Source: an uncultured Thermoanaerobaculia bacterium
Lineage (GTDB): Bacteria > Acidobacteriota > Thermoanaerobaculia > Multivoradales > Multivoraceae
DNA length: 64,000 bases
Reading direction: 5' to 3'
NCBI GenBank assembly: GCA_951813015.1
Contig: CATOTG010000001.1
Span: 551,738-615,737 of the forward strand
Shown: positions 28,164 to 39,415 of the stretch, in pieces
Position numbering within the stretch: the stretch's first letter is position 1
Layout of the letters: each line of letters begins with the position of its first letter
Notes under the pieces: generated by a model
The model's database searches: none
What the model saw: the letters and a program-made list of their open reading frames with translations, nothing else
What the model was told of the DNA's origin: nothing
Translations under genes and position numbers: made by a program

Positions 28164-30080
28164 ATGAGCGCCGCAGAACGCATGGGCGAGGAGATCGCGA
28201 CGCTCGCGGCACGGATCGACGCGGCGACCTACGAGTTGCTGGTCCTGATCCGCAAGTTCGACGAACTGGGAAACTGGGGCTGCGGCTTTCTCAGCTGCGC
28301 CCACTTTCTCAACTGGCGCATCGGCCTAGCGCCCGGCGCGGCCCGCGAACGCGTACGCATCGCCCGCGCCCTGGGCTATCTGCCGCGCATCAGCGCGGCG
28401 ATGAAGCGAGGAGAACTCTCCTACTCGAAGGTCAGGGCCCTGACCCGCGTCGCCCGTCCCGACACGGAGGAAACTCTGCTCGGCGCCGCCAGGACGGGCA
28501 CGGCGGCTCATGTCGAGCAGATCGTCAGGGCGTGGCGGAGGATCGATCGCTCGGTGGAGGCTGCGGACGACGAACTGCGCGATGCCTCGAGCGAGGTGAC
28601 GACTCATGTCGACGAGAACGGCATGGTCGTCATCCGGGGGCGTCTGGCGCCGGAAGCCGGCGAGGTGCTGCGGAAGGCGATCGAGGCAGCGGGCGAGAAG
28701 CTCTACGCCCCGGAGCAGAAGGATCGTCCGTCGGCCGGCAAGGTACGCGCGGACGCTCTGGTCCTGGTAGCCGAGAGCGCGCTCAGGGGCGAACTGGACC
28801 CGGGCTCGAGCGGCGACCGCTATCAGGTGGTCGTCCACGTGAACGAAGAGGAGCTGGGGACTGCGGCGAGCGGGGCGACCAACGGCCGGCGGCGAGTTGA
28901 CCGCCTGGCCGGCGACGAAGCGAAGGTTCTGCAGAACCAGACTGCGCGGCCGGCTACGGCGCCGGACCGCCATGGGCACGTTCCCGCGGGAACGCCGGCC
29001 AAGCCCGTTGCAACGGAAGTGAACGAAGCGGAGGCCCTGCAGAATCAAGCTGCGCGGCCGGCTACGGCGCCGGACCGCAACGGGCACGTTCCAGCGGGAA
29101 CGTCGGAGAAGGACGTTCCAGCGGGAACGCCGCCGAGGCCGGTTGCATCGGAAGTGAACGAAGCGGAGGCCCCGCAGAATCAGGCTGCGCGGCCGGCTAC
29201 GGCGCCGGACCGCAACGGGCACGTTCCAGCGGAAACGCCGGCCAAGGACGTTCCCGCGGGAACGCCGGCGAAGCCGGTTGCACCGGAAGTGATTGCGGCG
29301 CCTGAAGAAGGGCGGCCCGCTCATCCGCAAGCCGGGTCGGCAACGGCTGGCGGGGAGATGGGGGAGATACCCGCGTCTCAGGCGCCGGCACGCAACGGGA
29401 GAGAGTCCGCCGGGGCCGGACTGCCGGCAGCCGACCGGTTGGCGACCAACCGTGCCTGGATCGGCGACTCCAACACGCCTGTTTCAGCCGAAACGGCCCG
29501 CCGAATCGCCTGCGATGCCGGCAGGGTCCGGATGAACCACGACTCGGACCGGATTCTCAGCGTGGGCCGCAAGACCCGCACCATTCCACCGCCCATCCGG
29601 CGGGCCCTGGAGTTCCGCGATCAGGGCTGCCGCTTCCCGGGCTGCACTTCCAGGCACTGCGACGCCCACCACATCGTCCACTGGGCCGACGGCGGCGAAA
29701 CGAAGCTCTCGAACCTCGTTCTCCTCTGCCGACGGCACCATCGACTGCTTCATGAAGGCCGCTTCGGGCTGCGGATGAGCGAAGACGGCGCCGTCCGGTT
29801 CCTCCATCGCCGGGGACGGCCCCTGGGGCAGAGTCCGGCGCCTCCCCCGGTTGGCCTGCACGCCGCCCGCGAACTGGTCGAGCACCTGGAGAACGCCGGC
29901 ATCCTGATCACCGGCGAGGAGTCGATGCCGTCCTGGGACGGCGAACCGCTCGACCTCCGCTACGCGATGGAGTGCCTGTGGAAGCCGCCGCCGCACCTGG
30001 AAGAACTCGTGGCCCGGGAGCGCGGCACAACGCGGGCCGCGCAGTTGGCTTGCAGACCTGCCGCCGCGCATCCGCTTTGA
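28164..30080 (+). CDS. DUF222-type HNH endonuclease with a repetitive linker
   Basis: 638 residues from ATG 28164. The N-terminal DUF222-like helical domain spans about 1-230 (LGNWGCGFLSCAHFLNWRIG, RVRIARALGYLPRISAAMKR, GELSYSKVRALTRVA). A Pro/Ala-rich linker of about 230 residues holds three imperfect repeats of about 40 residues. The HNH nuclease is near 489-530 (CRFPGCTSRHCDAHHIVHWA, later SNLVLLCRRHHRLLHEG). The family is abundant in actinobacteria and some acidobacteria, of unknown role but often mobile. The upstream in-frame TTG (28143) is a less likely start. Confidence 0.88.
   Translation: MSAAERMGEEIATLAARIDAATYELLVLIRKFDELGNWGCGFLSCAHFLNWRIGLAPGAARERVRIARALGYLPRISAAMKRGELSYSKVRALTRVARPDTEETLLGAARTGTAAHVEQIVRAWRRIDRSVEAADDELRDASSEVTTHVDENGMVVIRGRLAPEAGEVLRKAIEAAGEKLYAPEQKDRPSAGKVRADALVLVAESALRGELDPGSSGDRYQVVVHVNEEELGTAASGATNGRRRVDRLAGDEAKVLQNQTARPATAPDRHGHVPAGTPAKPVATEVNEAEALQNQAARPATAPDRNGHVPAGTSEKDVPAGTPPRPVASEVNEAEAPQNQAARPATAPDRNGHVPAETPAKDVPAGTPAKPVAPEVIAAPEEGRPAHPQAGSATAGGEMGEIPASQAPARNGRESAGAGLPAADRLATNRAWIGDSNTPVSAETARRIACDAGRVRMNHDSDRILSVGRKTRTIPPPIRRALEFRDQGCRFPGCTSRHCDAHHIVHWADGGETKLSNLVLLCRRHHRLLHEGRFGLRMSEDGAVRFLHRRGRPLGQSPAPPPVGLHAARELVEHLENAGILITGEESMPSWDGEPLDLRYAMECLWKPPPHLEELVARERGTTRAAQLACRPAAAHPL
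28905..29290 (+). repeat. About 120-bp repeats with GTTCCCGCGGGAAC palindromes in the HNH gene linker
   Basis: Three in-frame units encode variants of AEALQNQAARPATAPDRNGH then VPAGTP. The perfect 14-bp palindrome GTTCCCGCGGGAAC occurs at about 28980 and 29250, and near-copies with A at position 6 at about 29090, 29115 and 29222. Confidence 0.85.
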
Positions 30081-30329
30081 GACCCGCAGTCACGAACTGC
30101 CAGAGATCGAACCGCGAGGACGGTGTCGAGGTTGGGCGTCGCCAGAGCGGGCTAGGTGGAAACCGCGGGTCGCCAGACCGGGCACGGCGATCAAAGGACT
30201 TCCCAGCAAGAACTGTACCCTGACGCCGCCACGGTCAAACATGCAGGTAGTCCATGTAGCGTCGCAGACTCCGCGTCTGGCCCCAGCCCCGCCGTTCCAA
30301 GACCTCGTGGCGCCGGCCAGGCCGCCCGC
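30081..30329. other. No gene seen
   Basis: About 250 bp between the HNH gene and the convergent small membrane gene. No reading frame with support and no clear terminator hairpin was seen. Confidence 0.4.
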
Positions 30330-30605
30330 TCAATCCTTGTGGGCCTTCGCCGCTCGGTTTCCGAACCAGAAGCCGACCACGCTTGACGCGGTGCCGGTCA
30401 GGCCGGCGAACGCAGCGAGAACCAGGTCCCGGTCTTTTTCGCTTCCCGCGTAGCGAGCGATCAGATAGACCGCCGAGCCGCAGTAGGCAAGGGTGACCGC
30501 GTAGGTCACCAGGACCCGAACCCGACTGCGGCGCGCCTTCGCCTTTGCTTCGATCACCTCCGCCGACTCTTCGGCGCAAAGCAGGCGGCGCAGCCAGCTC
30601 GTCAC
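30330..30605 (-). CDS. Small two-helix membrane protein
   Basis: 91 residues. A basic, helical N-terminus (LLCAEESAEVIEAKAKARRS) precedes two predicted membrane segments (VLVTYAVTLAYCGSAVYLIA and LVLAAFAGLTGTASSVVGFW) and a short basic tail (GNRAAKAHKD). Holin-like in size and layout, but no family is recognised. The start overlaps the stop of the DUF1640-like gene (ATGA). A broken paralog is at 18.4 kb. Confidence 0.62.
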   Translation of the reverse strand: MTSWLRRLLCAEESAEVIEAKAKARRSRVRVLVTYAVTLAYCGSAVYLIARYAGSEKDRDLVLAAFAGLTGTASSVVGFWFGNRAAKAHKD

Positions 30606-30960
30606 GGAATCAACCGGAACAGGCCGAGCAGACCGCCCACAAGCGCCGCGTTCGCCGCCGTCTGAATCAACAGCGCGCGGGACAGGTCGGCTCGGGTAAC
30701 CAGCTGCTCGCTTGCGTCGATTGTCGGCAGCTGCGAGCCGTTCCAGGCGCGCGCGCCCGCCCGACAGCCGTCAGCTGGCCAGGAACGAGTTCGGAAGGTC
30801 GTTCCGCGCATCCTGTCGTCTCCGTGTGTTCCGCCGCCACGCTCCCATGCACGGCAACGCTGCCGACAGCCTATCGTCGGCTGCAGGCCGGCGAAAAGCC
30901 CTGCGGTCCTTGCCGAACCGGGCCTGCGTCCCTTCAGCCCGTGCGTGTCTGTGCCATCCG
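30495..30960. repeat. Long repeat, copy B (partner at 18.4-19.2 kb)
   Basis: Closely similar to pieces of 18400-19215, lacking about 200 bp of the DUF1640-like gene. It ends within the last codons of the DUF2277 gene at the same sequence (minus strand ATGGCACAGAC) where copy A meets the IS3 remnant. Confidence 0.8.
30602..30811 (-). pseudogene. 5'-truncated DUF1640-like gene
   Basis: Only SEQLVTRADLSRALLIQTAA and NAALVGGLLGLFRLIP match the paralog at 18671. The N-terminal half has been replaced by sequence matching the block downstream in long repeat A, consistent with a deletion of about 200 bp. The reading stays open from ATG 30811, so a hybrid protein of 69 residues is possible. Confidence 0.5.
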
Positions 30961-31224
30961 AGCCTGGCGCTGCCGCCAGCGCGCCCTCGCTTTCTCCGCT
31001 TCGACCTCCCGGTTGCGCGGCGGCGCGGTCGTCGTAAGTTCCCGGAGCAACTCGCCGGTCGCCGCAGCGACCGCGTCGACCGCCCGCCCGAAGGCGGCCT
31101 CATTGGCCCGCGACGGCTTGGTCGAGCCGCTCACCTTGCGCACGTACTGGAGTGCTGCCGCGCGGACTTCCTCCTCGCCGGCGGGCGGCTCGAAGTTATG
31201 GAGAACGCGAATGTTCCTGCACAT
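30934..31224 (-). CDS. DUF2277 family protein
   Basis: 96 residues: CRNIRVLHNFEPPAGEEEVR, AAALQYVRKVSGSTKPSRAN, EAAFGRAVDAVAAATGELLR, then TTAPPRNREVEAEKARAR. The pattern is a very close match to DUF2277 proteins, small cytosolic proteins of unknown function. ATG 31224 is the family start. The last residues (ARMAQTRTG) are supplied by long repeat B and differ from the usual end, so the natural C-terminus may have been replaced. Confidence 0.85.
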   Translation of the reverse strand: MCRNIRVLHNFEPPAGEEEVRAAALQYVRKVSGSTKPSRANEAAFGRAVDAVAAATGELLRELTTTAPPRNREVEAEKARARWRQRQARMAQTRTG

Positions 31225-31317
31225 GGTCGTCTCCCTTGGGTGGCCCCATCGTACCGTGGCGGAGGACCCCGAAGGCGTCTGGACCTCCGCGGAACAGGCT
31301 GTGCAAGAGTGTCGGGC

Positions 31318-32346
31318 ATGACCGCTGCCGCGGCGCCGCCCTACACGATCACGCCCGGGATCCTGGACCTGGTGGAGCAGATCGGTGAGGCGATCGGTCG
31401 GGCCGAAGCTGCCGGTTTGGGGCTGGACCCGCAACTGCGACGGGAAGCCCGCGTTCGCACGGTGCACGGTTCCGTGGCCATCGAGGGCAACGTGCTGTCC
31501 GAGGAGCAGGTGTCGGCGATTCTCGACGGCAAGCGGGTCGCAGGGCCGCCGAAGGACGTGCAGGAGGTGCGCAATGCGAACGCGGCCTACGACCTGGCCG
31601 GGGATTGGACGCCGGCGAGCGAGGACGACCTGCTCGGGGCTCACCGAACGCTGATGACCGGACTGGCCGCAACACCCGGTCGATACCGCACCGCCGCCGT
31701 GGGCGTGATCGGCCCTGACGGCGTACACCACATCGGTCCGCCGGCAGAACGCGTGCCGGGGCTGATGGCGGACCTCCTGAGCTGGCTGCGGGGCGCCGAG
31801 GAGCACCCGCTGATCGCGAGCTCCGTGTTTCACTACGAGTTCGAGTTCATTCATCCCTTCGAGGACGGCAACGGCCGCCTCGGCCGGCTGTGGCAGACCC
31901 TGATCCTCAGCCGCTGGAAGCCGATGTTCGCCCACGTGCCGGTGGAGAGCGTCGTGCAGGCTTGCCAGCCCGAGTACTACACGGCCATCGAAGAGAGTTC
32001 CAGGCAAGGCGGGAGCACGCCGTTCATCTGTTTCATGCTGGACGCAATCCTCACTGCGGTGCGACAGGCTACCCCCCATGCGACCCCCCATGTGACCCCC
32101 CAAGTAAAGCGGCTCCTGGAGCTAGTGAACAAAGAGATGTCCAGGCGCGAGATGCTCGATGCACTGGGTCTGCGCGACCGAAAGTGGCTGCGTCAGGGAT
32201 ACCTTGGACCCGCCCTGCAAGCAGGCCTGATCGAGATGACGCGACCGGAGGCGCCGAGGGCGAAGGACCAGCGCTATCGCCTGACGCCGGCGGGACGGCG
32301 CCTTCAAGCCGGGCGGCGGGCGCCGAGCCAGACCACCGCCCGTTAG
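31318..32346 (+). CDS. Fic-family protein (probable AMP-transferase)
   Basis: 342 residues. The Fic core motif FIHPFEDGNGRLGRLWQTL lies near residue 180. An N-terminal inhibitory-type segment VHGSVAIEGNVLSEEQV has the S-x-x-x-E-G/N signature seen in self-inhibited Fic proteins. A winged-helix-like C-terminal domain spans about 265-342 (LLELVNKEMSRREMLDALGL). Such proteins AMPylate target hydroxyls and are often toxins or regulators. The last about 20 codons lie in a 69-bp repeat shared with the convergent methyltransferase gene. A Thr/Pro/His run (ATPHATPHVTPQ) links the domains. Confidence 0.92.
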   Translation: MTAAAAPPYTITPGILDLVEQIGEAIGRAEAAGLGLDPQLRREARVRTVHGSVAIEGNVLSEEQVSAILDGKRVAGPPKDVQEVRNANAAYDLAGDWTPASEDDLLGAHRTLMTGLAATPGRYRTAAVGVIGPDGVHHIGPPAERVPGLMADLLSWLRGAEEHPLIASSVFHYEFEFIHPFEDGNGRLGRLWQTLILSRWKPMFAHVPVESVVQACQPEYYTAIEESSRQGGSTPFICFMLDAILTAVRQATPHATPHVTPQVKRLLELVNKEMSRREMLDALGLRDRKWLRQGYLGPALQAGLIEMTRPEAPRAKDQRYRLTPAGRRLQAGRRAPSQTTAR

Positions 32347-32430
32347 CGGTACACGCCGGCGGGGCGGCGCCTTCGAGCCGGGCGGCGGGCGCCGAGCCAG
32401 ACGACCGCCCGTTAGCGGTACACGCCGCCG
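32285..32430. repeat. 69-bp tandem repeat joining the 3' ends of fic and the MT-A70 gene
   Basis: CGCCGGCGG starts at 32285 and 32354 and a partial third unit at 32423. Each unit ends GTTAGCGGTACACGCCG, which holds the TAG stop of fic on the plus strand and the TAA stop of the MT-A70 gene on the minus strand. The 3' ends of two convergent genes have thus been duplicated together. Confidence 0.9.
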
Positions 32431-33059
32431 CTGGCGTTCGCGTAGGTGGGCCAATCCGGCTCGTAGCCGTCGCTCTGGTCGCCCCAGACGGTCCAGAGTT
32501 CGGAGTGGCGGCCCCGGGCGAACAGCTCCAGGTAGGGACCGGGGCTGCACGCTTCGATGATCTCGTACAGTTCGTCCGGTTTGCGGGAGTGTTCCCGCTT
32601 GCGCGAGCGGATGATGTTCACCTGCCGCCGGCCCGGCGCCAGCGTGCGGAGCTTTCCGCGGACGCCGAACAGGACGAGTTCGGTCGTGTTGCGGAAGTAG
32701 AAGCCGACTCCCCGACCGTCGGGACCGCCGTCCTTGCGCACCTTGTGCCAGACCAGGTTCGTCTTGTAGGTGAAACCCCAGCGCTTCATCACGTCCAGGC
32801 CCTCCTGGACGAGGGCATTGGGTACCCAGAGGTAGAGGTGGGCGGCCTCGGCGCAGGCCGCGGCGACCGGGATTGCTTCAATCTCGGTCTGCGAAAGGGT
32901 CGCGTAGCGGTTCAGGCGGCGGTGCTCGGGCGCCACCTTGCCGGTGCGGTTCAGGAACTGCCACGGCGGATCCGCCAGGACCGTGCCGAAGGCGCTACCC
33001 GCGTGCGTCCGCTCGAAGTCGGCCGCCGCCAAGTGCTCGTGCGCTGGCATGGCGGTCAT
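32412..33059 (-). CDS. MT-A70-family DNA adenine-N6 methyltransferase
   Basis: 215 residues. Catalytic DPPW in FGTVLADPPWQFLNRTG, then LYLWVPNALVQEGLDVMKRW, GFTYKTNLVWHKV and SRKPDELYEIIEACSPGPYL, then ELFARGRHSELWTVWGDQ. Related to phage and accessory adenine methyltransferases. No partner nuclease is adjacent, so it may be an orphan. ATG 33059 lies in the first of five 71-bp repeats; a second ATG three codons on is possible. Confidence 0.9.
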   Translation of the reverse strand: MTAMPAHEHLAAADFERTHAGSAFGTVLADPPWQFLNRTGKVAPEHRRLNRYATLSQTEIEAIPVAAACAEAAHLYLWVPNALVQEGLDVMKRWGFTYKTNLVWHKVRKDGGPDGRGVGFYFRNTTELVLFGVRGKLRTLAPGRRQVNIIRSRKREHSRKPDELYEIIEACSPGPYLELFARGRHSELWTVWGDQSDGYEPDWPTYANASGGVYR

Positions 33060-33354
33060 CGTACCGCTGTCACCCGACGTGCCGCAGTCGGTCGAGACGG
33101 TCGCCGGGCGGGCGCTGGCATGGCGGTCACCGTACCGCTGTCACCCGACGTGTCGCAGTCGGTCGAGACGGTCGCCGGGCGGGCGCTGGCATGGCGGTCA
33201 TGCGTACCGCTGTCGCCCGACGTGCCGCAGTCGGTCGAGACGGTCGCCGGGCGTGCGCTGGCATGGCGGTCATCGTACCGCTGTCACCCGACGTGTCGCA
33301 GTCGGTCGAGACGGTCGCCGGGCGTGCGCTGGCATGGCGGTCATCGTACCGCTG

Positions 33355-33360
<6 letters not shown>
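33040..33360 (-). repeat. Five 71-bp tandem units between the M1 peptidase stop and the MT-A70 start
   Basis: GTACCGCTGTCAC (and one GTACCGCTGTCGC) occurs at 33061, 33132, 33204, 33275 and 33346, spaced 71-72 bp. On the minus strand most units carry ATGACCGCCATGCCAGCG, the start of the MT-A70 gene, and a TGACAG as at the end of the peptidase gene. The array is a repeated intergenic start/stop junction. Confidence 0.92.
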
Positions 33361-36364
<3,004 letters not shown>

Positions 36365-36370
36365 CAGCCC

Positions 36371-36462
36371 GGGTGCGCCGGCCTGCCATCCGTGCGCCGA
36401 TGACGGGCGCACGGACTGATTCGCGGGTGGCGCGGGTCCGCGCCACCCGGGTCCTGGCCGGC
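36371..36462 (+). repeat. Two-hairpin interspersed repeat, copy 1
   Basis: 92 bp starting GGGTGCGCCGGCCTGCCATC. It holds two perfect or near-perfect palindromes, GTGCGCC-GATGA-CGGGCGCAC and GGTGGCGCGG-GT-CCGCGCCACC. It is nearly identical to 38735-38826 and inverted relative to 40697-40763. It may double as a transcription terminator for the dehydrogenase gene. Confidence 0.88.
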
Positions 36463-36557
36463 TGCCGCACGAGGTACGGCAGGAAACAGCTCGTACGCCG
36501 CTTCGCGGAAGCGCACCTGGCGCCGGCCAGCAAAGCCGGCGCGCCCGGTTATCTGCG

Positions 36558-38039
36558 CTACATGTCCATGACCGCCGCGATGTCGCGGTCGAGTTGCGGC
36601 GGTTTGGACATGAGGGAGATGCCGAAGAAGAGGGTGAGGGAGACGAGGAGCGAGAGCGCGCCGACATCGATGCCGAACGGCACCGGGAGACTGAAGAGCT
36701 GAACGCCGAAGTTGATCGCCAGGCTGGCGCCGATCGCGACGTTGGCGGCTGTTGCGGTGGCGCGTTTCCAGTTGAAGCCGATGGCCACTGCGGGCACGAG
36801 GGCGGCGGCGAAGGTGCCCCAGCCGAAGGCGCCGAGGAGGGCGACCATCTCCTGGCCGCTGTAGAGGGCGAAGAGGGACGCCACGACGGCGATGATCACG
36901 GTCACGATCCGGGCCCACAACAGTTCGTTCCTGAGCGAGCGGCCGAAGAGGGCGCGCGGAATGTCGTGGACGACGGCGGCGGCGCCGATGTTCAGGAAGC
37001 CGTCCGCGGTCGACATGATCGCGGCGAACAGACCGGCGAAGACGACTCCGGCGAGTAGCGGATGAGCGAACGCCTGGAGGAACTGCGGCGCGGCCGCGTC
37101 GGCGCCGGGAATCTCCGGATGGGCGCCCTGGAGCACCAGAGCCCGCATCACCAGCCCGATGCTGATCCACAGCAGGGCCGAGACCGCGTAGGCCACGATC
37201 GACACCGGCAGAATGCTGCGCGCATCGCGCACCCGCCGGCACATCATCATCTTCGTGATGACGTGCGGCTGCCCGGCCAGACCGAGGGCGAAGACGAAGT
37301 ACCACGAGAGCGAGGTCATCATCCCGGCCGCGCCCCAGGGCCCCATCGACTCCGTGTCGTCGGCCATGATCGTCTCGCTCATGCCGGCGAAGCCGCCGTC
37401 GACCGCCGCGATGGCGGCCAGGAGCACGAGGACCGCCGCCACCATCATGACGAAGCCCTGGATGAGGTCGGTGTAGACCGAGGCGATGATGCCGCCGGTG
37501 ACGCAGTAGAAGACGAGCACGGCGCAGGAGAAGGCGACGCAGGCCTCGAGGCTGATCGGTCCGAAGCTGCGCTGGAGGATGTCCTGGAGAACCGTCGCCA
37601 TGGCCAGGATCTGGGTTCCCAAGTAGCCCATCACGCCCAGCAGAATCGCGACCGCGGTAAGTCCCCGGCTCCACTGGCTCTTGTAGCGGGCCGCCACGGC
37701 GTCCGGCAGCGAGATCGAGTCGCGGAGTTCGGCGAACAGCCGCAACCGCTTGCCGAGCAGGTAGAAGGCGATCACGTAGCCGACCGACGCGCAGACCACC
37801 ATCCACAGCGAGCTCATGCCCATCCGGTACACGAGCCCCGGGCCGCCGACGAAGCCGAAGCCCGACAGCGTGCTGGAGAACACGGCCAGGGCGGTGACGA
37901 TGATGCCCAGATCGCGGCCGGCCATGAAGAAGTCCTTCGTCGACTTCGTACGGCGCAACGCCCACAGACCGACGCCGATGCACACCGCGAGGTAGGCGCC
38001 GATGCAGGCCAGGATGATGCTGTTGCCGCCGCCTTCCAT
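36558..38039 (-). CDS. Sodium/solute symporter (SSS family)
   Basis: 493 residues with about 13 membrane helices (SIILACIGAYLAVCIGVGLW, then GRDLGIIVTALAVFSSTLSG, FGFVGGPGLVYRMG). SSS signatures include VFAGLFAAIMSTADGFLNIG. It imports a small organic solute (sugar, amino acid or carboxylate) with Na+; substrate unknown. The start abuts the stop of a small membrane gene upstream, which probably encodes its accessory subunit. Confidence 0.92.
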   Translation of the reverse strand: MEGGGNSIILACIGAYLAVCIGVGLWALRRTKSTKDFFMAGRDLGIIVTALAVFSSTLSGFGFVGGPGLVYRMGMSSLWMVVCASVGYVIAFYLLGKRLRLFAELRDSISLPDAVAARYKSQWSRGLTAVAILLGVMGYLGTQILAMATVLQDILQRSFGPISLEACVAFSCAVLVFYCVTGGIIASVYTDLIQGFVMMVAAVLVLLAAIAAVDGGFAGMSETIMADDTESMGPWGAAGMMTSLSWYFVFALGLAGQPHVITKMMMCRRVRDARSILPVSIVAYAVSALLWISIGLVMRALVLQGAHPEIPGADAAAPQFLQAFAHPLLAGVVFAGLFAAIMSTADGFLNIGAAAVVHDIPRALFGRSLRNELLWARIVTVIIAVVASLFALYSGQEMVALLGAFGWGTFAAALVPAVAIGFNWKRATATAANVAIGASLAINFGVQLFSLPVPFGIDVGALSLLVSLTLFFGISLMSKPPQLDRDIAAVMDM

Positions 38040-38624
38040 CTATGCCGCTCCTCCCGGGCCGCCGGCGTCCCCACCGTCCGCTCGGCCGCCCGCCCCGCGC
38101 TCGCGGCGCGACTCGGCGACCAACTGCTCGAACTCCGCCACCTCGTCCTCGCTGATCACCCAGCGGTCGAAGTTCCACATGTAGAGCACGGCAAAGATGA
38201 GGGGAACGGGCCAGATGCCATAGAGCATCCATGCCGAGGGCCGCGGGAACGACCCGAACAACGACCGTTCGGCCCCCGGCGCGACGTAGGCGCGGTAGCT
38301 CAGGATGAGCAGCGCGAAGACCAGCGCGAAGAGCGCCAGACCGATCACCAGGGCCGGACCGCTACCCTCCGGCAGTCGACCGCGGCGCCGCAACCCCAGC
38401 GCGATGAAACCCACGAAGAGCGCAATCGACAGGGTGCCGTAGAGCCAGCCCAAGAACACGACGGAGTCGTGGCGCTCGGCGCCGCCGCCCTGGCGCATCG
38501 TCTCGAACTCGGGATGGTCGATCCCGCGGCTGCCGGCCGGCTCGTCCGTCAAGGCGACAGCCAGCACAACCGCACAAAGTGCGACCAGCACCGCGAAGAC
38601 GACAACCGGCACGCGCCCATTCAC
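38040..38624 (-). CDS. Small membrane subunit paired with the SSS symporter
   Basis: 194 residues from GTG 38624. Several hydrophobic segments (VVVFAVLVALCAVVLAVAL, WLYGTLSIALFVGFIALGLR, LVIGLALFALVFALLILSYR, MLYGIWPVPLIFAVLYMWN) and a charged tail (SEDEVAEFEQLVAESRRERG). The stop TAG directly precedes the symporter ATG. Small multi-spanning proteins upstream of SSS transporters (DUF4212-like) are common partners. The longer upstream reading comes from the interspersed repeat and is not part of the gene. Confidence 0.75.
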   Translation of the reverse strand: MNGRVPVVVFAVLVALCAVVLAVALTDEPAGSRGIDHPEFETMRQGGGAERHDSVVFLGWLYGTLSIALFVGFIALGLRRRGRLPEGSGPALVIGLALFALVFALLILSYRAYVAPGAERSLFGSFPRPSAWMLYGIWPVPLIFAVLYMWNFDRWVISEDEVAEFEQLVAESRRERGAGGRADGGDAGGPGGAA

Positions 38625-38734
38625 GTCAGCATCTCGCACGTCTGCATCCAGGTGGCAGCCCGCGGCGGAGTTCGCCCTCAGGAGGCAGGGCAGCGCGTGC
38701 GCTGCGCTGACTCGCATGGAACTGGCCGCGTACC

Positions 38735-38826
38735 GGGTGCGCCGGCCTGCCATCCGTGCGCCCGATGACGGGCGCACGGACTGATTCGCTGGTGGCGCGG
38801 GTCCGCGCCACCCGGGTCCTGGCCGG
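38735..38826 (+). repeat. Two-hairpin interspersed repeat, copy 2
   Basis: 92 bp nearly identical to 36371-36462 and in the same orientation; the two copies bracket the symporter operon. Hairpin arms GTGCGCCCG/CGGGCGCAC and GGTGGCGCGG/CCGCGCCACC. Confidence 0.9.
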
Positions 38827-38879
38827 CATCCGCTTCAAGGCGGCCCGTTCCATTGAAGGCTGCTCCGCCTGATTCGGAC

Positions 38880-39407
38880 TCAGTTCTCCTGGGGGGCCGG
38901 GTTGAGGATCATCGTCATCTGACGGCCCTCCAGGCCGGACCGGGTCTCGACCTCGCCGACACCCTCGATCGCTGAACTCACCTTGTCCAGAATCGCGACG
39001 CCGAGTTCGGGCCGGCGGAGCTGACGGTAGCGGAAGAAGATCGTCACCTTGACCTTCTTGCCCTCGCGCAGGAAGCGCAGCGCGCGGTCCGTCTTGATCT
39101 GGTAGTCGTGCGGATCGATCGTCGGCCGGTACTTGACCTCCTTCAGATCGATCGTCGCCGCCTTCCGCCGCGACTCCTTGTTCTTCTTGTCGCGTTCGAA
39201 CTTGACCTTGCCCCAGTCCAGAATGCGAACGACGGGCGGATCCGCGTTCGGACCCACTTCAACGAGATCAAGCCGTGCCGCCTGAGCGCGCGTCTTGGCC
39301 TGATCCAGGGCGACGACACCCACCTGGGTACCGTCCTGATCGATGAGCCGTACCGGGCTTTTCCGGATCCGGTGGTTGATGCGCGGCTCTTTAGATGGGG
39401 GTGCGAT
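38880..39407 (-). CDS. infC: Translation initiation factor IF-3
   Basis: 175 residues. N-terminal domain PRINHRIRKSPVRLIDQDGT, linker with VVRILDWGKVKFERDKKNKE, C-terminal domain IDLKEVKYRPTIDPHDYQIK and TRSGLEGRQMTMILNP. It prevents 50S joining and proofs start codons. No in-frame ATG, GTG or TTG fits the family N-terminus. ATC at 39407 is the expected position and has AGGAG eight bases upstream, which matches the known non-canonical AUU/AUC start used by infC for autoregulation. The usual partners rpmI and rplT do not follow; an interspersed repeat does. Confidence 0.93.
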   Translation of the reverse strand: MAPPSKEPRINHRIRKSPVRLIDQDGTQVGVVALDQAKTRAQAARLDLVEVGPNADPPVVRILDWGKVKFERDKKNKESRRKAATIDLKEVKYRPTIDPHDYQIKTDRALRFLREGKKVKVTIFFRYRQLRRPELGVAILDKVSSAIEGVGEVETRSGLEGRQMTMILNPAPQEN

Positions 39408-39415
39408 CTCGAAGA

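Noticed and set aside
37062..38768. 568-residue plus-strand reading
   Set aside because: Antisense to the symporter pair; His/Asp/Arg-rich without domains.
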